Shown here in pieces: positions 7,909-15,925 of a stretch of DNA of 42,873 nt. This DNA is from Bacteriovoracaceae bacterium UBA4096. GTDB taxonomy: Bacteria; Bdellovibrionota; Bacteriovoracia; Bacteriovoracales; Bacteriovoracaceae. The position numbers and the translations under genes are program-made. The DNA lies in assembly GCA_002381945.1 (NCBI GenBank), contig DFXY01000028.1, forward strand, positions 101,873 to 144,745. Direction: 5' to 3'. The notes under the pieces are model-generated. The model was not told the DNA's origin, ran no database searches, and saw nothing but the letters and a program-made list of their open reading frames with translations. Numbering within the stretch: position 1 is the stretch's first letter; each line of letters starts with the position of its first letter.

Positions 7909-9150
7909 ATGTCCAAACATCTTTTAGAAGTCGACCCAGAAGTCGCTCAGTTTATCCAAAAAGAACAAAACCGCCAGGAACTGGGCCTTGAGCTCATCGC
8001 CTCTGAGAACTACTGTTCACAGGCCGTGATGGAAGCTCAGGGATCGTGCCTGACCAATAAATATGCCGAAGGTTACCCGAATAAGCGCTATTACAATGGT
8101 TGTGAATTCGTGGATGAAATTGAAACCCTCGCTATTGAGCGGGTGAAAAAAATTTTTAATGCTGGTTTTGCCAACGTGCAACCCCACTCAGGTTCCCAGG
8201 CCAATATGGCAGTCTACATGGCCATGCTTAATCATGGTGATACTTTCCTGGGGATGGATCTGGCCCAGGGCGGACACTTAACTCACGGGTCACCGGTGAA
8301 TTTTTCCGGCAAACTTTATAAGGCCATTCATTACGGACTGGATCCAAAAACTGAAATGATTGATTACAATCAGCTCGAAGAAATTGCCAAAAAAGAAAGA
8401 CCTCGCATGATTATTGCCGGAGCTTCGGCCTATCCGCGGATAATTGATTTCGAAAAATTCAGTGCCATTGCAAAATCAATTGATGCCGTTCTCATGGTTG
8501 ATATGGCCCACATCGCAGGACTGGTGGCCGCGGGCCTTCATCCTTCTCCCATGGAATATGCCGATGTGGTGACTTCTACCACACATAAAACTCTCCGTGG
8601 TCCTCGCGGAGGCTTGATCCTCACTAACCGTGAAGATCTGGCGAAGAAACTTAACTCCCTCATCTTCCCGGGAATTCAAGGTGGACCACTTGAGCATGTG
8701 ATTGCTGGTAAGGCCGTTGCTTTTAAAGAAGCTTTGATGCCTGAATTTAAAACTTATCAATCACAAGTCATTAAGAATTCCAAAATGCTTGCAAGCACTC
8801 TGATGGAACACGGGATTGAACTGGTCTCTGGAGGAACGGATAACCATTTAGTCCTGGTTAAAACGGATTCAGTTAATATGTCAGGTAAAGAGGCCGGTGA
8901 GATTCTTGAGAGAGTGGATATTACTTGTAACAAGAATATGGTTCCCAATGACAAGCGCTCTCCGTTTGTGACTTCAGGTATTCGTCTGGGAACTCCGGCG
9001 GTGACCTCACGCGGATTTAAAGAAACAGAAACTAAATTTATGGCCGAACTCATAGTGAAGGCGCTCAAAAATTCTCAGGATGAAAAAATCCTGAAAGAAG
9101 TAAAACAGAGTGTGCATGACCTTTGCGTGAAGTTTCCGGTTTACCCATAA
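7909..9150 (+). CDS. glyA: Serine hydroxymethyltransferase
   Basis: PLP enzyme interconverting serine and glycine with one-carbon transfer to tetrahydrofolate. 413 residues, typical. The PLP-binding lysine is Lys227 in TTHKTLRGPRGG; other family marks are LIASENY (29-35), the YAEGYPNKRYY segment (52-62) and VDMAHIAGLVAAG (197-209). ATG 7909 has AAGGAG at good spacing, which is also the arm of a predicted hairpin. It is followed nine bases later by a small lipoprotein gene, probably cotranscribed. Confidence 0.97.
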   Translation: MSKHLLEVDPEVAQFIQKEQNRQELGLELIASENYCSQAVMEAQGSCLTNKYAEGYPNKRYYNGCEFVDEIETLAIERVKKIFNAGFANVQPHSGSQANMAVYMAMLNHGDTFLGMDLAQGGHLTHGSPVNFSGKLYKAIHYGLDPKTEMIDYNQLEEIAKKERPRMIIAGASAYPRIIDFEKFSAIAKSIDAVLMVDMAHIAGLVAAGLHPSPMEYADVVTSTTHKTLRGPRGGLILTNREDLAKKLNSLIFPGIQGGPLEHVIAGKAVAFKEALMPEFKTYQSQVIKNSKMLASTLMEHGIELVSGGTDNHLVLVKTDSVNMSGKEAGEILERVDITCNKNMVPNDKRSPFVTSGIRLGTPAVTSRGFKETETKFMAELIVKALKNSQDEKILKEVKQSVHDLCVKFPVYP

Positions 9151-9159
9151 GGAGCCTTT

Positions 9160-9408
9160 ATGAAATTTATTTTATTGCTCGCCCTGCTGGTTTCTTGTTC
9201 CACTTCAAATGTTGAAAAAGAAACCAAGGAAACTCCCGCCACTGCTGGTGAAAGTAATGCCAAGCCGGCCAGTCCCTACACGGTTCAGCCCTGCTACTGC
9301 ATGAAGATCTTCAAACCAGTTTGTGCAGGCGGTGTGAACTATGGAAATTCTTGTGAAGCTGAATGCCATGGCCACAAGACTTGGACTGAAGGGAAATGCA
9401 GGCCGTAA
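9160..9408 (+). CDS. Lipoprotein with a Kazal-type protease-inhibitor domain
   Basis: An 82-residue precursor. The signal ends in a lipobox, LLVSC, with lipid-attachment Cys13. A Ser/Thr/Glu/Ala-rich linker runs to about residue 40, then a compact domain has six cysteines at 45, 47, 55, 65, 69 and 80. The pattern C-x-C-x7-C followed by G-x-x-Y-x-N-x-C-x3-C and a final G-x-C, with PVC and NYGNSC, is that of non-classical Kazal domains, which block serine proteases through an exposed loop. No Asp/Lys just after Lys79 lets me name the target protease. It lies nine bases after glyA with its own GGAG. Confidence 0.8.
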   Translation: MKFILLLALLVSCSTSNVEKETKETPATAGESNAKPASPYTVQPCYCMKIFKPVCAGGVNYGNSCEAECHGHKTWTEGKCRP

Positions 9409-9525
9409 GTATTGAATATACTGATCTGGTGGTTTGTTAACATTTCAGCCATTTAGCTTCTCTTCTTGGGAGAAGAATGGTAGAAAACTTCTCATTAACC
9501 ACTAGATGTAGTTTAGGACCGCATT

Positions 9526-10026
9526 ATGAAATGTCCCTATTGTTCGGCACCGGATACCAAAGTTCTGGATTCTCGTAACTTGGAAGAAGGATGCATTATC
9601 CGTCGTCGCAGAAAGTGCGAAACCTGTCAGAAGAGGTTTACAACTTTTGAGACGGTCGAACTTTCTATGCCTATGGTGATCAAGCGTGATGGACGTCGTG
9701 AACCATATAAGCAGGAAAAAATTCTTAAGGGAATTGAGAAGGCCTGTGAGAAACGACCGATTTCAGCAGTCCAGATTGAAAGAATCATCAACAACATTGA
9801 AAAAGCAATCTTGGATATTTCTGATAAAGAAATTCATACAAAAGATATTGGTAATCTTGTTATGATGTATCTCCGACATCTTGATCCGGTTGCTTATATT
9901 CGTTTTGCGGCCGTTTATAGAAAATTCCAGGATGTGGAAGAATTTGTGAATGAACTCAAGCATGATGAGTTCAACCAATTTAAATTAACTTCAGCTCAAA
10001 ATAAGGACGATAGCCGTGAGTATTAA
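9526..10026 (+). CDS. nrdR: Transcriptional repressor NrdR
   Basis: Represses ribonucleotide-reductase genes in response to bound ATP/dATP. 166 residues. The N-terminal zinc ribbon uses Cys3, Cys6, Cys31 and Cys34; RRRRKCETC and RFTTFE are family signatures. An ATP-cone domain follows from about residue 48 (VIKRDGRREPY). The gene overlaps nusB by 11 bases, an association of nrdR with nusB/ribosome-related genes seen in many bacteria. No NrdR box pair is evident upstream. Confidence 0.95.
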   Translation: MKCPYCSAPDTKVLDSRNLEEGCIIRRRRKCETCQKRFTTFETVELSMPMVIKRDGRREPYKQEKILKGIEKACEKRPISAVQIERIINNIEKAILDISDKEIHTKDIGNLVMMYLRHLDPVAYIRFAAVYRKFQDVEEFVNELKHDEFNQFKLTSAQNKDDSREY

Positions 10027-10468
10027 GCGTGAGGCACGTGAATTCTGCCTTCAATTCCTTTATCATTTCCAACTTCCAGCTTTTAAAGATCAAAAGAAAG
10101 AACTGGATACAGTAGAAATTTTCAATCGTGTTCAGGAGTTCAAGCAAACTCTCTCGCTTGATCTGCACCCTGAGGCTCAGGCCTATGTAGCAACTATGAT
10201 CAAAGGCATTCTTAAAAATCATCAGGAATTGGAAGATATCCTGGTTAAATACCTTAAGAACTGGAAGCTCTCGCGGATTTCAAAAATCGAGCACACTATT
10301 TTCATTATGGCGATTTATGAACTTAAGTTTCATCCGGAAGTGCCGGGTAAAGTTGTCATCAATGAGGCCATAGAATTAGGTAAAAAATATTCTACTAAAG
10401 AATCAGCAGGATTTTTGAATGGGATCCTGGATAATGTGTTTAAACAAGAATTAAACCGGAATGAATGA
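10016..10468 (+). CDS. nusB: Transcription antitermination protein NusB
   Basis: A 150-residue all-helical protein that binds boxA RNA with S10 (NusE) in rRNA antitermination. Recognised by the N-terminal REAREFCLQFLY helix, the central ISKIEHTIFIMAIYEL segment and the C-terminal VINEAIELGKKYSTKESAGFLNGILD. It starts with GTG 10016 inside the end of nrdR, with AAGGA at 10003-10007, and overlaps the next gene by eight bases, so the three genes are likely translated in a coupled way. Confidence 0.93.
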   Translation: MSIKREAREFCLQFLYHFQLPAFKDQKKELDTVEIFNRVQEFKQTLSLDLHPEAQAYVATMIKGILKNHQELEDILVKYLKNWKLSRISKIEHTIFIMAIYELKFHPEVPGKVVINEAIELGKKYSTKESAGFLNGILDNVFKQELNRNE

Positions 10469-10826
10469 ACTGATTAATCAAGTCACTCCTCTTACCCGTG
10501 GGATAATCTGGCTCGTTAAAGATGAGACGGATATGGAAAATCCCCACTACCGCGAAATTGACTATTTGCTGGATGGATTACTCACAGCAAATCTTCAAAC
10601 CTCAAAAGACGTTTCTAGCCGTGTGATCATTGGCCAAAATTTCAATCGCCCCTTGTTTGTGATGGTCATCAAGCAAGCTTCATCTGCTGAAATCCAGAGC
10701 TTTCTTGCTCTTCTAAAAAATCAACTTGGTCCTGAAAACGATATTATAGTAATTGATGAATCAAATGCTTTTCCAGGACTTAAGGCCGAGTTTAAATCAA
10801 TTGGTCCCCATCTCAGAACATTATAA
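10461..10826 (+). CDS. Conserved-context protein of unknown function
   Basis: A 121-residue soluble protein with no signal, membrane segment or motif that I recognise. It begins inside nusB (eight-base overlap) and ends just before a terminator, so it is the last gene of the nrdR-nusB operon. Alternating beta-type and helical stretches (SRVIIGQNF, PLFVMVIKQ, NDIIVIDE) suggest a small alpha/beta fold. Its link to nusB makes an RNA or ribosome-related role a possibility only. Confidence 0.75.
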   Translation: MNELINQVTPLTRGIIWLVKDETDMENPHYREIDYLLDGLLTANLQTSKDVSSRVIIGQNFNRPLFVMVIKQASSAEIQSFLALLKNQLGPENDIIVIDESNAFPGLKAEFKSIGPHLRTL

Positions 10827-10854
10827 AAGGACCTCCTTACAGAGGTCCTTATTT
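10827..10854 (+). terminator. Bidirectional intrinsic terminator
   Basis: A perfect 9-base-pair stem AAGGACCTC/GAGGTCCTT with a six-base loop, flanked by A-rich and T-rich bases on both sides. It sits between the stop of the nusB operon and the stop of the convergent minus-strand gene, and can serve both. Confidence 0.8.
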
Positions 10855-10856
10855 CA

Positions 10857-11699
10857 TTAAAGTGAAATAACCCGTGCATTCCTGAAATCATGATCTCTCA
10901 TGACTCTTTCGAAAACTTGTCCGTGCTTATCTACCAAATACAATTTTCCAGACTGATCCAGGAAGTAATTCGACCCCATCTTCAGGATAGAATTCACTCT
11001 CAAGTTCACTGGCAATGCAGGCATTTGTAGCTCTCCTGTCACGGCCGAAACTGTGAAAAAGTAGCCAGAAGAGTCCACAAAGAAGTTTCCGCCTTTTTTA
11101 TTAATGATTCCTACTCGCATTTCATCCCGAGCATTAACCATTCCATCGGCCGCGACGGTGTACACGATTCCGCGATTATTCATAAAGTAATTTCCACCAA
11201 ACGAAATGATATCTTTAACCTTGAGGCCAGATACTTCTGCTTTTTGAACAATACCTTCCGAGGTCACGACATACAGATCAATCAACGTAGGATCTTCTTC
11301 AGAGGCAGCAACCGTAAAGTATGTCCCTCCAAAATTAATCGCTTTTTGATAAAGGGCATTTTCAGTGACTTTAACAAAGCCCTTGCTGTCTATTGTGTAC
11401 ATGAAACCTTCTTCAGATAAGAAGTAGTTTATGCCTTTGCCTTTTATCTTCTCAGGAATGAGTTCATATTTTCTGAACAGAAGTCCCTTTTCATCAATTG
11501 TGGCAAGGATTCCACCTTCTTCTACAAAGTACTGCCCACCTTTTAATGTCACTTTCTGAGGGAAAGCATAGTGACCAAAATCATAGGAGTAACCAGAGCT
11601 GTCAGTGGTAATTGTAATACCATTATCCATGATTAAATAAGATTGAGAGAAAGCATTCAATGACAGAGTTGCGAGTGTCGCCAGCAATAAACTTTTCAT
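10857..11699 (-). CDS. Secreted seven-repeat protein, paralogue A
   Basis: A 280-residue precursor with a signal peptide (MKSLLLATLATLSLNAFSQ). The mature part is built of about seven repeats of 30-45 residues. Most have the pattern GG-x-Y/F-F, then a short turn and a hydrophobic strand ending in T-[IV]-[DS]-x-x-G: for example KGGQYFVEEGG, KGINYFLSEEG, FGGTYFTV, FGGNYFMNNRG, KGGNFFVDSSG and MGSNYFLDQSG. This layout suits a beta-propeller or similar repeat barrel; I do not recognise a named family. ATG 11699 has GGAG and starts right at the signal peptide, so the longer open frame to 11750 is rejected. A close paralogue lies directly upstream. Confidence 0.85.
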   Translation of the reverse strand: MKSLLLATLATLSLNAFSQSYLIMDNGITITTDSSGYSYDFGHYAFPQKVTLKGGQYFVEEGGILATIDEKGLLFRKYELIPEKIKGKGINYFLSEEGFMYTIDSKGFVKVTENALYQKAINFGGTYFTVAASEEDPTLIDLYVVTSEGIVQKAEVSGLKVKDIISFGGNYFMNNRGIVYTVAADGMVNARDEMRVGIINKKGGNFFVDSSGYFFTVSAVTGELQMPALPVNLRVNSILKMGSNYFLDQSGKLYLVDKHGQVFERVMRDHDFRNARVISL

Positions 11700-11732
11700 T
11701 CGATCTCCTTCGATTTTATTAAAAGCAGAGCG

Positions 11733-11738
11733 ACTATA
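11733..11738 (-). promoter_or_regulatory. Candidate -10 box of paralogue A
   Basis: TATAGT on the minus strand lies 33 bases before the start of paralogue A. The same hexamer lies 32 bases before paralogue B, suggesting a shared promoter design. No convincing -35 is visible at 16-18 bases in either. Confidence 0.4.
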
Positions 11739-11840
11739 CTCAAGTATCATTTTCTTTTCTATTGTCCGGCGTGAAATTAACGAAGGCAGGCCAAGAGCTT
11801 GAATAGCTCTGTGTTTCCTTAAGATGTGACAAGAAGGGTC

Positions 11841-11859
11841 GGGGCCTATTCAAGGCCCC
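11841..11859 (-). terminator. Possible terminator after paralogue B
   Basis: A GC-rich 7-base-pair stem, AGGCCCC pairing with GGGGCCT around a five-base loop, lies just after the stop of the upstream paralogue. It lacks a clear T run on the minus strand, so termination would be weak or factor-assisted. Confidence 0.4.
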
Positions 11860-11866
11860 GGATGCG

Positions 11867-12700
11867 TTAAAGAGAAAGGATTTTTGCGCTACTTAAATTA
11901 TGAGTCACTGTGCGTTCAAACATTTCGCCATTCTGATCAACGACGAAAATTCTGCCGGAAGAATCAAGCATATAATTGGCACCTATTTTCACGATATCTG
12001 CGACCACAATATTTGCAGGTAGAATGGGAAGAATTAAAAGACCTTCTTCCGAAATTGTGTAGAGGAAATTATTTGCATCTATGAAGAAATTCCCACCGGC
12101 CTTTTTGATTTCACCTGTTTTAATCTCAGCCTTTGGAAAAACAAAACCTGCTTTAGAAACAGTATAGATAATCCCCTCTTTAGTTTGGAAATAACTACCG
12201 CCATGAGAAGTAATATCGGCAGGATTTAAACCATCGACTTTCAATTTAAAATAATTTCCGGTGTTGTTAACTGTATAAAGATCTACATTCATTTTTTTGT
12301 TTTCAGGTTTTACGGTAAAATAATTTCCGCCAAAACCCAGAGCTTTCTTAAAGACTTTTATGTCTTCTTCATACTCATAAACAAATCCATTCTCATCGAT
12401 AGTGAACAAACGATTATCATCGCGGATAAAGTAATTAAGTCCTTTTCCTTTGATCTCCTCAACTTCAATATCTTTCTCAAAGAGCAGGCCATTCTTATCG
12501 ATGGTGGAAAGCTTCTTAGAGGTCACTAAAAAATTTCCACCGTTAATTTTGACCTTATAAGGAACATTGAAATGCCCAAAATCGTAAATGAAGCCTGCCC
12601 TGTCTGTAGTAAGAGTCACGCCATTACTTAAAATAAGATAGGATTGTGAAAAGGCATTCAATGAGGCCAGCATCAGACTTGCAATAAGGTATTTCTTCAT
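11867..12700 (-). CDS. Secreted seven-repeat protein, paralogue B
   Basis: A 277-residue precursor, clearly homologous end to end with the next gene on the same strand. Signal peptide MKKYLIASLMLASLNAFSQ, then the same seven-unit layout: NGGNFLVTSKK, KGLNYFIRDDN, FGGNYFTVKPE, HGGSYFQTKEG, AGGNFFIDANN and IGANYMLDSSG, each followed by a strand ending in a T-I-D/S-x-x-G turn. Both proteins also share the first unit (NG-[IV]-T-[IL]-TTD then YDFGH) and a C-terminal FER...ARVISL / AKILSL tail. No cysteines and no anchor, so a free periplasmic or secreted protein. Good AGGAG upstream. Confidence 0.85.
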   Translation of the reverse strand: MKKYLIASLMLASLNAFSQSYLILSNGVTLTTDRAGFIYDFGHFNVPYKVKINGGNFLVTSKKLSTIDKNGLLFEKDIEVEEIKGKGLNYFIRDDNRLFTIDENGFVYEYEEDIKVFKKALGFGGNYFTVKPENKKMNVDLYTVNNTGNYFKLKVDGLNPADITSHGGSYFQTKEGIIYTVSKAGFVFPKAEIKTGEIKKAGGNFFIDANNFLYTISEEGLLILPILPANIVVADIVKIGANYMLDSSGRIFVVDQNGEMFERTVTHNLSSAKILSL

Positions 12701-12732
12701 GGGTCACTCTCCTTAATAGTAAAAGTGGCCGG

Positions 12733-12738
12733 ACTATA
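12733..12738 (-). promoter_or_regulatory. Candidate -10 box of paralogue B
   Basis: TATAGT on the minus strand, 32 bases before the start codon. It matches the hexamer found at nearly the same distance from paralogue A. Confidence 0.4.
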
Positions 12739-12796
12739 CCCGAAAAGCACCGTCGTCGCTATGCAGTGTAAAAATTTTATAGATTGGTAAGTGCTG

Positions 12797-12822
12797 AAAA
12801 ATAAAGGGGCCCGAAGGCCCCT
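12797..12822 (-). terminator. Intrinsic terminator after the E1 dehydrogenase
   Basis: On the minus strand a 7-base-pair GC-rich stem AGGGGCC/GGCCCCT closes on a TTCG tetraloop and is followed by a T-rich tract. A textbook terminator. Confidence 0.93.
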
Positions 12823-12831
12823 GGGAATTAA

Positions 12832-14874
12832 TTAATACTTAAGAAGATCTCGTGCCGCAACCAAAATGCGATTCATATCTGGAAGCACAGCACGCTCAAG
12901 GATGCGGTTGAAACCAACTGGCGTGAAAGTTGACCCCACACGCTTCACTGGAGCATCTAAATATTCAAAAGCGTGTTCATTAATTTGTCCAACCAGCTCT
13001 CCACCAAAACCACCAAAGACTTTATCTTCATGAACAACTAAAGCACGGTGAGTTTTCTTAACGGTCGCTACGATTGAATCAAGATCAAGTGGGTTCAATG
13101 ATCTAAGGTCCAACACTTCAACTTCAAATCCCTCTTTGGCCAGCATTTCTGCTGCCTCTAAAGAGAAGTGAACAGTGTTTCCATAAGTGATGATAGAAAG
13201 ATCTTTTCCTTCTCTTCTTAGGCGGGCCTTACCAAAAGGAACTTCAAAGTCTTCCGGAATCGGGGTCATCGCGTATTTAGCGTTATAAAGAGTTTTTGGC
13301 TCAAGATAGACAGTTGTTCCACGAGAGCGCATGGCGGTTCTGAGTAAACCAGCAGCATCATCAGCAAAGGCCGGACACACAACCCGGATACCTGGGAGTG
13401 TGGTCAGTGTGCCTTCTAAGTTTTGAGAGTGATATAGACCGCCACCGATGTAACCCCCTGAGGCCAGGCGAACAACGATGTTTGGAGAGAACTTACCATT
13501 ACTTCTCCAGTAATCATGTGAAGTCTCAACCATCTGTTCCATTGCAGGCCAGAAGTAGTCAGCAAACTCGGCACCTTCAACTACAATTCGAATTTTTTCC
13601 TGATCAAAACGACTCATTCCATTGGCAGTACCAAGAATATAATCTTCAGCAATCGGTCCGTTGAAAACTCGCTCTTTCCCGAATTCCTGTTGCATGCCTT
13701 TTGAAACGTTGAAAATACCGCCCTTTTCTTTGTTCGCCATGTCCTGACCCCAGATATAGGTGTGAGGATTATGACGGAATTCAGCTTTGAGCGTTCCATT
13801 TAAAGCATCGATGAACTTCTTAGGTTCAGATGTCTCTGTGTGAGTTCCATCAACATATTTTTGAGGGATATAGGCCTCTGGAACAACAAAATCAAAGATC
13901 GACTCAGGAGTTGGATTTGGAGCTTTGACGGCCTTAGCGTGGGCTTCCAGAAGCTCCGCTTTTGCTTCAGCTTCCAATTTTTCAATTTCTTTTTGCGTAA
14001 AGATTTTGGCCTTCAATAGATCGTCTTTAAACTTCGGAAGAGGATCCTGCGCTTTTGCATCAGCTCGCTCTTTTTCATCCCGGTACCATTCATGGTTATC
14101 TGAGTTAGAGTGGTTACCAATTCGTACACACATAGCATGAACTATGACTGGTTCTGAATTTTTAATGGCATGGTCACGTGCCGAAATCATGGCATTCATT
14201 GAATCAAAAACATCTTTTCCGTCACACTTAATGATTTGTAGATTTTTAAACCCGCTGAAATTATCACAGACAAATTCATTAGCGGTCTGATCACATTTAG
14301 GAACAGAAATACCATAACCATTGTCCTGAAATACAAAGATGACAGGAAGCTTCTCATTAGAAGCTCCATTGATGGCCTCGTAACAGTAACCTTCTGAAAC
14401 TGAAGACTCACCCTGAGAAGAGATTGCCACACCCTTATGCTTATAAGTCTTCATCGCACGACCAACACCCACTGCATGTAATGTGTGGTTACCGGTACAA
14501 GAAGAAACGTTATGGATATTCCAATCTGGCTTAGCAAAATGGTTAGACATGTGACGTCCGCCAGAAGCAATATCAGTCGCCTTGGAAATACCATTGAGAA
14601 GAATTTCCTCAGTTGTAAGTCCGGCGGAAAGAGCAGTCAGCATGTCACGATAATAAGGAAACATGTGATCTGTCTTACGATCAAAAACCTGGCCAATAGC
14701 TAATTGAATAGCATCGTGACCAGCATAAGGAGCATGATAAGACCATCCGAGGGCCTGTTTCAAATAATTTGGCGCACGCTCATCAATCATCCTTCCCAGG
14801 ATCATCAGGTGTAACCACTTCTTTAAAGTTTCTTTGTCAGTTTTCTTGATATCATGGTGTTTCACAACCTTCAT
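12832..14874 (-). CDS. Fused alpha/beta E1 component of a 2-oxoacid dehydrogenase
   Basis: A 680-residue thiamine-diphosphate enzyme in which the E1 alpha and beta chains are joined. The N-terminal half (to about 330) is E1 alpha: HAPYAGHDA near residue 47, YYRDM near 74, and a thiamine-binding stretch from QGESSVSEG (about 154) to QDNGYGIS (about 190). The C-terminal half is E1 beta (IWGQDM, FNGPIAEDYILGTANGMS, GGYIGGGLYHSQ, and the transketolase C-domain DLRSLNPLDLDSI). It decarboxylates pyruvate or branched-chain 2-oxoacids for an E2 lipoyl partner; the substrate is not decided by eye. ATG 14874 (GGAG at good spacing) is preferred to ATG 14895, which has no ribosome site. No E2 or E3 gene is nearby; lipA/lipB lie at 26-28 kb. 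Confidence 0.9.
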   Translation of the reverse strand: MKVVKHHDIKKTDKETLKKWLHLMILGRMIDERAPNYLKQALGWSYHAPYAGHDAIQLAIGQVFDRKTDHMFPYYRDMLTALSAGLTTEEILLNGISKATDIASGGRHMSNHFAKPDWNIHNVSSCTGNHTLHAVGVGRAMKTYKHKGVAISSQGESSVSEGYCYEAINGASNEKLPVIFVFQDNGYGISVPKCDQTANEFVCDNFSGFKNLQIIKCDGKDVFDSMNAMISARDHAIKNSEPVIVHAMCVRIGNHSNSDNHEWYRDEKERADAKAQDPLPKFKDDLLKAKIFTQKEIEKLEAEAKAELLEAHAKAVKAPNPTPESIFDFVVPEAYIPQKYVDGTHTETSEPKKFIDALNGTLKAEFRHNPHTYIWGQDMANKEKGGIFNVSKGMQQEFGKERVFNGPIAEDYILGTANGMSRFDQEKIRIVVEGAEFADYFWPAMEQMVETSHDYWRSNGKFSPNIVVRLASGGYIGGGLYHSQNLEGTLTTLPGIRVVCPAFADDAAGLLRTAMRSRGTTVYLEPKTLYNAKYAMTPIPEDFEVPFGKARLRREGKDLSIITYGNTVHFSLEAAEMLAKEGFEVEVLDLRSLNPLDLDSIVATVKKTHRALVVHEDKVFGGFGGELVGQINEHAFEYLDAPVKRVGSTFTPVGFNRILERAVLPDMNRILVAARDLLKY

Positions 14875-14980
14875 ACGAACTCCATCTGTGACCATTTAAT
14901 AAAAAAAATGTGAAGGAAATAGGTATCATAACCCTAAGTCTCAAGGCCAATAAAATGGACCCTAACGCCAAGCAAAACGA

Positions 14981-15925
14981 TCAGTTACCCAAGAAGGCAA
15001 CTCCCCATTCGCGGAACATATTTTCTCTTTGAATCTTGGCCCCTGGACGGAATTCTGAAGGGTCTTTGGTGGGTAAAGGCACGGCCTGATACTCCTCCCC
15101 ATCAGGTTCTTTTTTATGAGGAATCAGGACATACAGGCTTCTGATAAAAGTCGTTTGTTCAAGGTTGATTTCAATTGGAATAATAGGATCGAGCTCACGG
15201 TTGTATTGTGGATAAATACAATAATAAGGATAATCCGGAATTTTCACTCGCCAATGCTCATCAAAATCTTGTTGTGAAAGAGCGGAGTACTTCATATCTT
15301 TAAGATCTTTTAGCATCCATTCAATAGCACCTTCTCGGGTGGCGCAAACTCCATTAGTAAACTGCATTTTCTCTTTGGGAAGTCGAAGATCATAAAAAAG
15401 ATAATCATAGTAAATATCTTCAACTTCAAATTTATCTTTCTCAATGATTTTACCAGACCAGCCCAGGTTCTTATCCAAAGAAGGTGTTGTGGCCAGGAAT
15501 TGAGGTTTCTTTTCAGAGATAAATTTAAAACTGAACTTCTTATTTTGATGAATGGAATCAACATACACATTAGGTTTGGCCGCAAAAACCTGACCTTCAC
15601 CAGGATAATACTGAGATTCTATTCCAGGATAGTTCCACACCCCAGGATATCTAACATTGGGATAATAGAGATTTCCCTGATAGGCCCACCAAGGCATGAT
15701 TTGAGTCTGATAAAGTGGTCCTGGAAAACCTTGAAAAGGATTCACGACCCCAGGCCCAGGGTAGGCACAAAATGGGTCTTGCTGGACGGGATTAAATCTT
15801 GGCACACAGGCGTAACCTACACTTTGTGTCCAGACTCTTATCGTATTGCCCTGGCAAGGCCCAAGACCTGCAGCAGATACCTCGGTGATAAAAAACAAGG
15901 AAGAAATCAAAAGAAGGATTTTCAT
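14981..15925 (-). CDS. Secreted Pro/Tyr/Gly-rich protein of unknown function
   Basis: A 314-residue precursor with a signal peptide (MKILLLISSLFFITEVSA). The first third of the mature protein is rich in Pro, Tyr, Gly and Trp (YPGPGVVNPF, YYPNVRYPG, NYPGIESQYYPGEG), a composition seen in surface and adhesive proteins. The rest is a mixed globular domain with four more cysteines in total (24, 40, 53 in the N-terminal part, two later) and charged helices. I recognise no family. It overlaps the preceding gene by four bases (ATGA), so the two secreted proteins are made together. Confidence 0.75.
   Translation of the reverse strand: MKILLLISSLFFITEVSAAGLGPCQGNTIRVWTQSVGYACVPRFNPVQQDPFCAYPGPGVVNPFQGFPGPLYQTQIMPWWAYQGNLYYPNVRYPGVWNYPGIESQYYPGEGQVFAAKPNVYVDSIHQNKKFSFKFISEKKPQFLATTPSLDKNLGWSGKIIEKDKFEVEDIYYDYLFYDLRLPKEKMQFTNGVCATREGAIEWMLKDLKDMKYSALSQQDFDEHWRVKIPDYPYYCIYPQYNRELDPIIPIEINLEQTTFIRSLYVLIPHKKEPDGEEYQAVPLPTKDPSEFRPGAKIQRENMFREWGVAFLGN

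Noticed and set aside
13398..14703. Several antisense open frames of 60-90 codons inside the E1 dehydrogenase gene
   Set aside because: All lie opposite a well-conserved coding region, lack ribosome sites and show no family features; they are shadows of codon bias.
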